54,318 bases of DNA from the NCBI GenBank assembly GCA_022771265.1, contig JALFCG010000081.1, positions 1-54,318 of the forward strand, written 5' to 3'. Below, one piece after another: positions 47,578 to 54,318 of this stretch. The position numbers and the translations under genes were made by a program. Every line of letters begins with the position of its first letter. Position 1 is the first letter of the stretch. The notes below the pieces were generated by a model. That model did no database searches. It was not told the origin of the DNA and was given only the letters and a program-made list of their open reading frames with translations. The DNA is from Prevotella sp. (GTDB taxonomy: Bacteria > Bacteroidota > Bacteroidia > Bacteroidales > Bacteroidaceae).

Positions 47578-48192
47578 ATGAAAAAAATCCTTTTAATGGC
47601 ATTTGCCGCCGTCATGTTCACACAGTGCGGAAACAAAACGGCACAGAACCAAGCCCCGGCGGAAGAGGAAGACACAATCTCTGTCGTGGAAAACGAAGTC
47701 ATGGTGTTCGGTATCTGCGGGGAAGGCTCCGCCATGAACACGCTGGAAGTGATTACCGACACTGGCGACACCCTCAACCTCTCACTCGAGAAGGCAAAAG
47801 AGGAAGGACACGTCTATGGAGGATACTCCGTAGGCGACAGGATAGCCGTTTACCTTCAGAAGAAGGACAACGAGCCCCTCGTCGTCATCAACGAGACCAC
47901 CCTCATGGGCAACTGGCTGATGCCCAACCCTATCGACGGCAGCTCTACGCTTGGCATGAGCATCAAGGACGGAGGCATTGCCGAAAGCATCAACCAGCCG
48001 ACCATCATCTTCAAGACATGGAAAATCGTCAACGGACAACTGGAGATAACACTCGTCCGTGAAGGCGGTGGCGACGAGGAAGAGACCAACAGCTACTCTA
48101 TGGAAAAGCTCGACGCTGACTCGCTGATATTCTACGGCCCGGAAGACAGGTTCGAATACGGCAGGGAAAAAAGAAACGACATAAAGAAATGA
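47578..48192 (+). CDS. Lipocalin-like lipoprotein
   Basis: A 204-residue protein with a signal peptide and lipobox-like FTQC at about residues 14-17, then a low-complexity linker (AQNQAPAEEED). A beta-rich domain follows, containing GNWLMPNPIDGSSTLGMSIKDGG and SYSMEKLDADSLIFYGP, a pattern seen in Bacteroidales lipocalin-like lipoproteins. Ligand is unknown. It lies 13 bases after mazG, and its stop overlaps the RNase Z start (ATGA), so it is coupled to rnz translation. Confidence 0.78.
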   Translation: MKKILLMAFAAVMFTQCGNKTAQNQAPAEEEDTISVVENEVMVFGICGEGSAMNTLEVITDTGDTLNLSLEKAKEEGHVYGGYSVGDRIAVYLQKKDNEPLVVINETTLMGNWLMPNPIDGSSTLGMSIKDGGIAESINQPTIIFKTWKIVNGQLEITLVREGGGDEEETNSYSMEKLDADSLIFYGPEDRFEYGREKRNDIKK

Positions 48193-49103
48193 CACCATTC
48201 AGAATACACATCCTTGGATGCGGCAGCGCACTGCCAACGCTGCGCCACAACCCCTCGTCGCAAATCGTTGAAATGCGCGACAAGCAGTTCATGATTGACT
48301 GCGGGGAAGGCACGCAGCTACAGCTACGGCGCTCAAGAATCCGCTTCACCAAACTCGGACACGTGTTCATATCCCATCTCCATGGCGACCACTGCTTCGG
48401 TCTGATAGGCATGATTTCAACCTTCGGAATGCTCGGGCGCACTGCCCCACTCCACATCTTTGCCCATAAGGACCTTCAGCCCATACTGCAAAGCCAAATC
48501 GACTATTTCTGCCAGGGACTTGAGTTTGAGGTCATCATGCACGCCATCGACCCCGAGCTTAACGACGTCATCTACGACGACCGTAGCCTGACCGTGACAA
48601 CCATCCCACTGTCACACCGCATACCGTGCTGCGGGTTCCTGTTCAAGGAAAAACCGCTGCTGCCACACATCCGACGCGACCTCGTGGACATGTACGGCAT
48701 TCCCCTAAGCCAAATCAACAACATCAAGAAAGGCATGGACTGGACGTCGCCGGAAGGGGAAGTGATAAGCAGCGACAAACTCACTCTTCCCTCCGACCCT
48801 CCACGGTCCTACGCCTACTGCAGCGACACGACCTACGACCCCGGAATAGCAAAAATGATTGAAGGCACCGACACCCTCTACCACGAGTGCACCTATGCCG
48901 ACGAAGAAAGGGGAAGAGCCCGCAAGCACTTCCACTCCACTGCTTCCGAGGCTGCGTCGATAGCCCGTGACGCCCATGCACGACAGCTCGTCCTGGGCCA
49001 TTTCTCCGCAAGGTACGACAACGAGACGGCAATGCTCAAACAGGCAAGGGCCATCTTCCCCAACTCCGTTCTTGCAGCCGAAGGAAAAGTCATTGACATA
49101 TAA
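48189..49103 (+). CDS. rnz: Ribonuclease Z
   Basis: Endonuclease that removes tRNA 3' trailers. The 304-residue metallo-beta-lactamase fold protein has the zinc motif HLHGDH (His63, His65, Asp67, His68), GCGSALPT at the N-terminus, the later YCSDT and ECTYADEE segments and HLVLGHFSAR-type HFSARY near the C-terminus, as in RNase Z. Neither tRNA in this window encodes CCA, so processing by RNase Z and CCA addition is consistent with the local genes. It overlaps the upstream lipoprotein gene by four bases. Confidence 0.94.
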   Translation: MTPFRIHILGCGSALPTLRHNPSSQIVEMRDKQFMIDCGEGTQLQLRRSRIRFTKLGHVFISHLHGDHCFGLIGMISTFGMLGRTAPLHIFAHKDLQPILQSQIDYFCQGLEFEVIMHAIDPELNDVIYDDRSLTVTTIPLSHRIPCCGFLFKEKPLLPHIRRDLVDMYGIPLSQINNIKKGMDWTSPEGEVISSDKLTLPSDPPRSYAYCSDTTYDPGIAKMIEGTDTLYHECTYADEERGRARKHFHSTASEAASIARDAHARQLVLGHFSARYDNETAMLKQARAIFPNSVLAAEGKVIDI

Positions 49104-49121
49104 TAAACTCAACGAAAAAAA

Positions 49122-49397
49122 ATGAAACACTATCTTTGCAACATACTGCTTGCCGCAACCCTTGCGACAATCCTGCCGGCAACAGCAACGGCAACGCCGG
49201 CAAACATCGTGTTCTCAGGCAACAGCGTAACCGTAGAGAACGCACAGGGAAAAATACTGGAAGTGATATCACTCACAGGACGCCATGTGATGAAAAAGCG
49301 CATCGAGAGCCAGTCGCAACACGTGGAGCTCAACATCCCCAAAGGTTGCTACATACTGAAAGTTGATAATGTCGTAAGGAAAGTATCCATAGCTTAA
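49122..49397 (+). CDS. Tiny exported protein resembling a lone type IX sorting domain
   Basis: A 91-residue protein made of a signal peptide (about 1-27, ending ATATA) and a beta-sandwich-like stretch. That stretch reads VTVENAQGKILEVISLTG, then HVELNIPKGCYILKV, then VRKVSIA. It follows the pattern of the C-terminal sorting domain of type IX secretion cargo (xxGk..., l.ip.G.Yil.v......kv.v). There is no cargo domain. Its TAA overlaps the following ATG (TAATG), so translation is coupled to the L,D-transpeptidase. Whether it is exported by type IX secretion is unknown. Confidence 0.7.
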   Translation: MKHYLCNILLAATLATILPATATATPANIVFSGNSVTVENAQGKILEVISLTGRHVMKKRIESQSQHVELNIPKGCYILKVDNVVRKVSIA

Positions 49398-51016
49398 TGA
49401 CCAACAGAAGAAAAGAGAAAACGACAGTCAGTGGCATACTCTTGTCAGCTGCCGCCAGTTTACTGGCGGGGGCGATGTTGTGGTCATGCCATTCACCTGC
49501 CACCAACCCTAACAAGAATATCACGAAAGACCAATTCAACGGGTTCATTAACGACAGCTACACCTTCGACCTTGACAAGATAAGAAGCGGCATAATGACT
49601 CTCGTCGAAAACGACAACGACTCAACACAAACCGACATCAAGACAAGAAAACTATACCGGAAGGGAACCGAACCGATATGGGTCAACCGCTATGGCATCG
49701 ACTCAAGGGCTGACACCCTCCTAAAGCACCTTAAGGACGTCGGACGATGGGGATTCAGCGAAAAAGCATTCTACACACAAGAGCTGGAAAACGACATAAG
49801 AAGGCTCAGGACTCTTGACTTCGACAACCGGGAGCACACGATAAACAACGTGGCGGCACGCCTGGAATACAGGCTGACCAAGGCCTACCTGAGATATTGC
49901 ACCGGGCAACGCTTCGGATACACCGACCCCTTCAAGAGCCTCAACAACCTCGACCTCGTCAACCCCGACGACACCACGTCGCGTAGAAAGAATTACCGCC
50001 AGCTGTTCGACATACCCATAGAACGGCCCGACAACCGGTTCTACCAGGCGGCAGTCAGCGTCGCACGCGGCGACAGCCTCGCCATGTTCCTCAACTCAGT
50101 GCAGCCAAGGGACACAGAACTCGAAGAGCTGCGCTTACGTCTTGCCAACACCTCATCCGGCAGGCAGCGATGGCTCCTCCTCTGCAACATGGAGCGTCGC
50201 CGCTGGCGACGGCAGTTCACCACCGACACCGGCAACGGCAAGAAAGTGGTTGTCAACATCCCGTCGTTCATGCTCCTCGCCTACAGTCACGATTCACTCA
50301 TGACAATGAAGGTGGGATGCGGCTCGACAAAGACAAAGACACCATTGCTGACAAGCCAGCTAAGCCGCATGGACTTCAACCCCCTGTGGAACATCCCGAT
50401 GAGCATCATAAAGAACGACGTGGCAAAGCACGCCGGCAACGCAGCCTATTTCGACAGCCACAGATACTTCATCGTTGAAAGAAGCACCGGAAAACGCATC
50501 GACCCCAGACACGTGACGGCAAACATGCTCAAGAGCGGACACTACAGAGTGTCGCAGGAAGGAGGGGAAGGCAACTCCCTCGGAAGAATCATCTTCCGTT
50601 TCGACAACAAGTTCTCGGTATATCTCCACGACACGTCAAGCAGGCACTTCTTCAACCAAACGACAAGAAGCGTGTCGCACGGATGCATCAGGGTCGAACG
50701 CCCCTTCGACCTCGCCAAATACCTTCTCAACGACACCACCGACCAGTGGGACCTCGACAAGATGAGAATAACGATGGGACTCGACCCCGCGACAGAAAAA
50801 GGACAAAAATACGTCAGCGACACTACAAAGACAAGAAAACTGGTTCACTCAAGAACCATCGAGCCGAAAGTGCCACTCTACATCATCTATCAGACATTAT
50901 ACAAGATGCCTGACGGACGATGGGAACAATTCGGCGACATCTACGGCTACGACGCAATAATGAAAAAGCAACTGATGCCCTTCGTGGAAAGAACACCGAC
51001 TCACCGCAACCAATGA
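49397..51016 (+). CDS. L,D-transpeptidase (YcbB-like), lipoprotein
   Basis: A 539-residue envelope enzyme with an N-terminal hydrophobic segment and lipobox-like LWSC (about residues 27-30). A helical scaffold region follows (about 45-260), then a YkuD catalytic domain (about 275-450) with SHGCIRVERPFDLA; the catalytic Cys is near residue 430 and the preceding His in HDTSSRHFF. Such enzymes form 3-3 cross-links in peptidoglycan or attach proteins to it. The E. coli YcbB peptidoglycan-binding domain is not obvious. It overlaps its neighbours at both ends (TAATG and ATGA). Confidence 0.9.
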   Translation: MTNRRKEKTTVSGILLSAAASLLAGAMLWSCHSPATNPNKNITKDQFNGFINDSYTFDLDKIRSGIMTLVENDNDSTQTDIKTRKLYRKGTEPIWVNRYGIDSRADTLLKHLKDVGRWGFSEKAFYTQELENDIRRLRTLDFDNREHTINNVAARLEYRLTKAYLRYCTGQRFGYTDPFKSLNNLDLVNPDDTTSRRKNYRQLFDIPIERPDNRFYQAAVSVARGDSLAMFLNSVQPRDTELEELRLRLANTSSGRQRWLLLCNMERRRWRRQFTTDTGNGKKVVVNIPSFMLLAYSHDSLMTMKVGCGSTKTKTPLLTSQLSRMDFNPLWNIPMSIIKNDVAKHAGNAAYFDSHRYFIVERSTGKRIDPRHVTANMLKSGHYRVSQEGGEGNSLGRIIFRFDNKFSVYLHDTSSRHFFNQTTRSVSHGCIRVERPFDLAKYLLNDTTDQWDLDKMRITMGLDPATEKGQKYVSDTTKTRKLVHSRTIEPKVPLYIIYQTLYKMPDGRWEQFGDIYGYDAIMKKQLMPFVERTPTHRNQ

Positions 51017-51561
51017 ACACACCAAGCGACAAGACCCTCGTCCCACAGCTGCTTGACCCTCGAACCAGGCGGAAGGCATTCGAACAAGTGGTACACCTCT
51101 ACAGCCAACAGCTGTATTGGCAGATACGACGTATAGTACTCGTTCACGACGACGCCGACGACGTACTGCAAAACGTCTTCCTTAAAGCCTGGAACAACAT
51201 CGACTCGTTCCGCAACGACTCCAAGCTCTCATCGTGGCTCTACAGGATAGCCGTCAACGAAAGCATCGACTTCATCCGGCAAAAGAAAAAAACAACTCTC
51301 GACATCAGTGAGAGCGACGCCGGAATAGCCTCCGCCCTCATCGCCGACGAATACTTCGACGGCAACGAGATACAGGCAAGACTGCAAGAGGCAATAGCCA
51401 CCCTGCCGGAAAAGCAACGCATAGTCTTCAACATGAAATATTTCGAAGAGATGAAATACAGCGACATGAGCGACATCCTCGGCACGACAGTAGGCGCACT
51501 GAAAGCATCCTATCACATTGCCGTAAACAAAATATGCGATTTTTTAAGGTCATTCGATTAA
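51013..51561 (+). CDS. ECF-type RNA polymerase sigma factor
   Basis: A 182-residue sigma factor of the RpoE/ECF group. Region 2 lies at about 25-92 (the DDADDVLQNVFLKAWNNI and SSWLYRIAVNESIDFIRQ core) and region 4 at about 122-176 (LPEKQRIVFNMKYFEEMKYSD, then TVGALKASYHIAVNKI). I chose ATG 51013, which overlaps the transpeptidase stop (ATGA); the longer in-frame ORF lies within the transpeptidase gene. A probable anti-sigma factor follows, so it is likely controlled by sequestration at the membrane. Confidence 0.93.
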   Translation: MNTPSDKTLVPQLLDPRTRRKAFEQVVHLYSQQLYWQIRRIVLVHDDADDVLQNVFLKAWNNIDSFRNDSKLSSWLYRIAVNESIDFIRQKKKTTLDISESDAGIASALIADEYFDGNEIQARLQEAIATLPEKQRIVFNMKYFEEMKYSDMSDILGTTVGALKASYHIAVNKICDFLRSFD

Positions 51562-51599
51562 ACCTTATGCAACAAATAACGTCAAACAGAAAAAACGCG

Positions 51600-51977
51600 A
51601 TGAAACAGGAAGATATCATAAAAGCAAAAGCCGGACAGGAAAACCACTTCCGAGTCCCCGACGGATATTTCGATAACTTCACGGAAAGAATGATGGCACA
51701 ACTGCCGGAACAAGACTCCCATGCAGGGCAAACAGCTACGCCAAGTGGCAGGAAAACCGTGAAGATGTGGAAACTCATCGGAGCTTGCGCGGCATCGGTC
51801 GCAGCAGTCGTGATTACCGCCACCACATTCCTGACGGACAACAACACGGCCGACAGCGACACGGTGGCACGGACGCAGACAGAGACAGTCAGCGAACACG
51901 AAAGATACATCGACGAAGTGGCAGACTATGCCATGATGGACAATGCCGACATCATAGCCTGCCTAAGCGAAGAATAA
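51600..51977 (+). CDS. Probable single-span anti-sigma factor
   Basis: A 125-residue protein with a cytoplasmic N-terminus (AGQENHFRVPDGYFDNFTERMM), one membrane helix (about residues 57-78) and a periplasmic acidic tail. The FRVPDGYFDNFT segment is a pattern I associate with proteins next to sigma factors in Bacteroidales. The role is inferred from position and topology. The start is uncertain: ATG 51600 or ATG 51567, the latter adding 11 residues. No strong ribosome-binding site precedes either. It lies 38 bases (or five) after the sigma gene. Confidence 0.75.
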   Translation: MKQEDIIKAKAGQENHFRVPDGYFDNFTERMMAQLPEQDSHAGQTATPSGRKTVKMWKLIGACAASVAAVVITATTFLTDNNTADSDTVARTQTETVSEHERYIDEVADYAMMDNADIIACLSEE

Positions 51978-51999
51978 ACATTATATTTATAATAAGGTG

Positions 52000-52428
52000 A
52001 TGAGGAAAATAATATTCATATTACTGGCAGCATTCACAATTACCGTTTCCGCCATAGCCCAAGGTCACGACAAACGACTGTCGAGAAAGGACTACACGCG
52101 ACAACTCGAGCTGTTCATAATACGCGAGGCACAGTTCAACGCGAAAGAAGCCGACGAATTCCTGAAGATTTTCAAGGAAATGCAGCAGAAACAGAGAAAG
52201 GTGTTTGAAGCAATGAAATTCGTCGGGAAAAAATACCCGCAAGACGAAAGCGCATGTGCCGAAGCCATCAGGAAGAAAGACAAGATGGACATCGAGCTAA
52301 AGACGTTGCAACAGCATTATCACAACAAACTGCTGAAAGTGCTGCCCGCATGCAAGGTGCTCAAAGCCATTCAGGCCGAAGACCGCTTCCATCGCCAAAT
52401 GCTCAAGAAATGGAGCCACGGTAAATGA
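52000..52428 (+). CDS. CpxP/Spy-like periplasmic protein
   Basis: A 142-residue exported protein with a signal peptide (cleavage after AIA, about residue 20) and an all-helical, highly basic and acidic mature part. Helical segments REAQFNAKEADEFLKIFKEMQQKQR and LPACKVLKAIQAEDRFHRQML fit the Spy/CpxP/heavy-metal-sensor fold of small periplasmic chaperones and stress sensors. A GTG one codon upstream is an alternative start; AAGG just before favours ATG 52000. It is the last gene before a strong terminator. In other bacteria such proteins are stress-sigma or two-component outputs and feedback sensors. Confidence 0.75.
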   Translation: MRKIIFILLAAFTITVSAIAQGHDKRLSRKDYTRQLELFIIREAQFNAKEADEFLKIFKEMQQKQRKVFEAMKFVGKKYPQDESACAEAIRKKDKMDIELKTLQQHYHNKLLKVLPACKVLKAIQAEDRFHRQMLKKWSHGK

Positions 52429-52444
52429 AGCTATTGATAAAAAA

Positions 52445-52480
52445 AAACCGCTAAGAGCTCACTTAGCGGTTTTTTTTTCG
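52445..52480 (+). terminator. Strong terminator of the mazG-sigma operon
   Basis: AAACCGCTAAG (52445-52455) pairs perfectly with CTTAGCGGTTT (52462-52472), followed by more T. Its A-rich 5' flank also makes it usable from the minus strand. Confidence 0.92.
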
Positions 52481-52487
52481 CCCGTCG

Positions 52488-52622
52488 TCAGAGGAATTTT
52501 TCAAGTTCTTCACCCAAATAATCCGACCGCGTCTCGTGAGTAACCGCAATCTCGATGTCTTTCTCGCAGGCGAGTTTCTTCATCAGATAGCCGAACACCT
52601 TTCTTATTAATGTCATTTTCAT
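52488..52622 (-). CDS. Small ORF, 44 codons, downstream of the DUF3987 gene
   Basis: A minus-strand ORF with tandem possible starts (ATG 52622 and ATG 52616). It encodes a 44-residue mixed-charge peptide beginning MKMTLIRKVFGYLMKKL and ending LGEELEKFL before a TGA at 52488-52490. It lies 62 bases after the DUF3987 stop, in the same orientation, and ends eight bases before the sigma-operon terminator. I do not recognise it. Small proteins often accompany DUF3987 genes in Bacteroidales, but it may also be a random ORF. Confidence 0.4.
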   Translation of the reverse strand: MKMTLIRKVFGYLMKKLACEKDIEIAVTHETRSDYLGEELEKFL

Positions 52623-52684
52623 AATGGTATGGCTTAAAAACTAAACTGAATATTGAATATTGAATACAAATAGATGTTAATTAA

Positions 52685-54318
52685 TCAACTTCTTTTTTTT
52701 ATTACTGAACTGAAATCGTCAAAGTCGATGAGCTTTCTTGATCTCCATGTGACAAGTTGTCTTTTCACAGTAGGCGTGTCAACAGGCTTACCGAGCTTCT
52801 TGCGCACGAGAATCAAGTCCTCTATGGTAAACTCGTCGTTCAGCAGCGTCAGCATGTTCATCGGGCCACGACGTGCCGTTGCATTGTCTTCCTCGTCGAA
52901 AGCAGCGTCGAGCATTTTCCCGATTACGTGCATCTTCACCCAAAGGTCGTAACGCAACGACCACTCCATGTAGTCCTGAATGTCCTTCGTCCACTTCTCG
53001 CCGTTCATCACGTAGAGCATCATGCCCTTCAGCCATGCAATCACGGTGGCTCGATAGCTCAACACGAGGTATGGATCGGAACCGTAGAGCGAAGCCAGCT
53101 GCTCGTTCTCGTCGCAGAGCTGCTCGGCAAACTTGTTGCACTTCGGACAGGAAATCTCGCCCGACAGCATCGAGAGCTTCTGTGTCAGTTTCCTCACCTC
53201 CTCGCGATAGTTGGCGTCGTACTCCTTAAACACAGGTCGCTTCGCGTCGCTCGGCTTGATGATGGTCGAAAGCGACAGGCGCGTCACCGTTCCCGTGGTC
53301 ATCTCTCGGGCGAAGAACTGCTGGAAGTTGCGGTTCGTGGTAGAGGCGTTGAAGTTGAACCTCAATGGCGCAATACCAGTAACCGAGTCGGCTCCCACAC
53401 GCTCCTGACCGTGCTTGGAGTTGTCGAACGCCTTGCGGATTATTACGCTCACCTCGCTCGTCGTTCCTCTCGACGTGATTTTTTTGAGCGTGTCGAGCTC
53501 GTCAACACTGGTGTAGAGGAAGCGTTGTCCGTTATTATCGGCATCATACACACGTTGATTAAACACCGCGTCGGTCAAGTTGTCGATGAGCACCTGAACG
53601 CAGATGTCGCTCGGTCGTGGGTCGCGCTTCTGTTTCGACGCAGGGTTCTTCTGCTTCCATTCCGACTCTCGGGCACGGTTCGACTCGTCCTTCTTCACCA
53701 GTTCGTCGAGGATAATGCTTATCGGCTTCCTCACGCATCCCTTACCTATCGACATCGGAGCGGTCAGCACCGACATGAACGTCGGCTCGTGCTCCACGCC
53801 GTCCCAGTAGCGGAACTTCACGCCGTGAACGTAAGTTGACAGAGGAGCAAAAACAGCTTCGCAAACTGCCGGTCGATACATCTCCGGAACCTTCGACGAG
53901 AGAAACCCAAGCGGATAAGGCAGGCGCGAGGGCATCACTGGCGGCAGTTCGTTCTCCGTCTCGAAATCGACCTTGCCCTCCGTTTTCTTCTCTTTGCGAT
54001 AGAGTGCTTCCAGCACCTTCTGCAGTTTGTAGCTCACGCCCTTCCGTGGCTCGTCGAGCGCGTTCTGCAGCGTCTTCTCATACTCCTCTTCAGGGAAGTT
54101 GTCGTAGCGCGGAATCACTTCTTTCAAGAAGTCGAGGTTGTAGTCGCAGATTGACCTCAGAGCCTTTGCCAGTTCGAACGTCATCACGTTGCGGTTGCCC
54201 TCCACTGGAGTTTGGCCGTTGTTGAACTGGCGGAGGAATTCCTTGACGATGGAGGAATATGGGAGGCCGTTGTAAAGCAAAAGGTCCGAGCCTGACAGCC
54301 TCACCCCCGACCCCTCTC
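52685..54318 (-). CDS. DUF3987-domain protein (partial at the right edge)
   Basis: The minus-strand frame is open from the right edge to the stop at 52685, about 544 codons. A GTG at 54304 is available but the frame continues upstream without a stop, so the true start is probably outside the window. A P-loop-like APMSIGKGCVRKP (near residue 185 from GTG) and Asn/Asp-rich segments (LIDNLTDAV, SVDELDTLKK, FNASTTNRNFQQFF) match DUF3987, a superfamily 3-like/primase-associated ATPase family. A CPKC/C-containing stretch near 400 is possible but has only one CxxC. In Bacteroidales these often accompany VirE-type primases, HU-like proteins and amidases of mobile or lysis-related modules. Confidence 0.75.
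   Translation of the reverse strand, partial: EGSGVRLSGSDLLLYNGLPYSSIVKEFLRQFNNGQTPVEGNRNVMTFELAKALRSICDYNLDFLKEVIPRYDNFPEEEYEKTLQNALDEPRKGVSYKLQKVLEALYRKEKKTEGKVDFETENELPPVMPSRLPYPLGFLSSKVPEMYRPAVCEAVFAPLSTYVHGVKFRYWDGVEHEPTFMSVLTAPMSIGKGCVRKPISIILDELVKKDESNRARESEWKQKNPASKQKRDPRPSDICVQVLIDNLTDAVFNQRVYDADNNGQRFLYTSVDELDTLKKITSRGTTSEVSVIIRKAFDNSKHGQERVGADSVTGIAPLRFNFNASTTNRNFQQFFAREMTTGTVTRLSLSTIIKPSDAKRPVFKEYDANYREEVRKLTQKLSMLSGEISCPKCNKFAEQLCDENEQLASLYGSDPYLVLSYRATVIAWLKGMMLYVMNGEKWTKDIQDYMEWSLRYDLWVKMHVIGKMLDAAFDEEDNATARRGPMNMLTLLNDEFTIEDLILVRKKLGKPVDTPTVKRQLVTWRSRKLIDFDDFSSVIKKRS

Noticed and set aside
52757..53839. Plus-strand ORF of about 360 codons opposite the DUF3987 gene
   Set aside because: Its composition (His, Arg, Val, Leu rich) is typical of an antisense frame. 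The minus strand carries the recognisable DUF3987 segments.

Overview
The window looks like chromosomal DNA from a member of the Bacteroidales, most likely Prevotella or a close relative. The evidence is the repeated Bacteroidota-type promoter signature (a -7 box TAnnTTTG, often with TTTG about 19-20 bp upstream), weak Shine-Dalgarno sites, and family content typical of that group (LruC, PCMD, DUF4369, DUF4923, DUF3987, a FeoA-FeoB fusion, and an ATP synthase operon that begins with the beta and epsilon genes). No rRNA, CRISPR array, transposase or integrase is visible. Only the DUF3987 protein cut by the right edge hints at a mobile or accessory neighbourhood.

Layout. 1-302: tail of a LruC-type protein. 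577-7396 (minus): galE, then a complete six-gene Rnf complex (rnfB-C-D-G-E-A) headed by a RseC/SoxR-reducing-type membrane protein. 7567-8007 (plus): an unrecognised acidic protein sharing a divergent promoter region with the Rnf operon. 8016-13009 (minus): a five-gene unit of DUF4369 lipoprotein, dihydroorotase, a stand-alone MetH-activation-domain protein, a membrane metallophosphoesterase and a PlsC-type acyltransferase. 13105-14578 (minus): Bax-inhibitor-1-like protein, DivIC/FtsB-like division protein and a small membrane protein. 14762-15343 (plus): a GNAT acetyltransferase. 15456-18918 (plus): a three-gene surface operon of PCMD lipoprotein, outer-membrane barrel and a secreted calycin-like/PCMD protein. 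18919-19421: a regulatory island with a terminator, a 32-bp tandem repeat and a probable small RNA on the minus strand.

19422-26708 (minus): the complete nine-gene ATP synthase operon. 26892-29317 (minus): pfkA and the Na+/H+ antiporter nhaD. 29478-30769 (plus): a DUF4923 protein and ribosomal protein S16. 30924-34382 (minus): an S9 peptidase and a family 2 glycosyltransferase. 34512-43608 (plus): a flippase, tagaturonate reductase, a fluoride channel, FeoAB and UvrA, interrupted by tRNA-Cys on the minus strand. tRNA-Thr(CGU) and valS follow on the minus strand. 46683-52428 (plus): an eight-gene unit of mazG, a lipoprotein, RNase Z, a tiny sorting-domain-only protein, an L,D-transpeptidase, an ECF sigma factor, a probable anti-sigma protein and a CpxP/Spy-like periplasmic protein. 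52488-54318 (minus): a 44-codon ORF and the DUF3987 protein.

The genes suggest two themes. The first is ion-coupled energy conservation: Rnf, a c-ring lacking the sodium ligands, and a Na+/H+ antiporter that could connect the two ion pools. The second is the cell envelope: the surface PCMD operon, and a sigma/anti-sigma/periplasmic-sensor module fused translationally to a peptidoglycan cross-linking enzyme. That module is the best candidate here for an incompletely described system.
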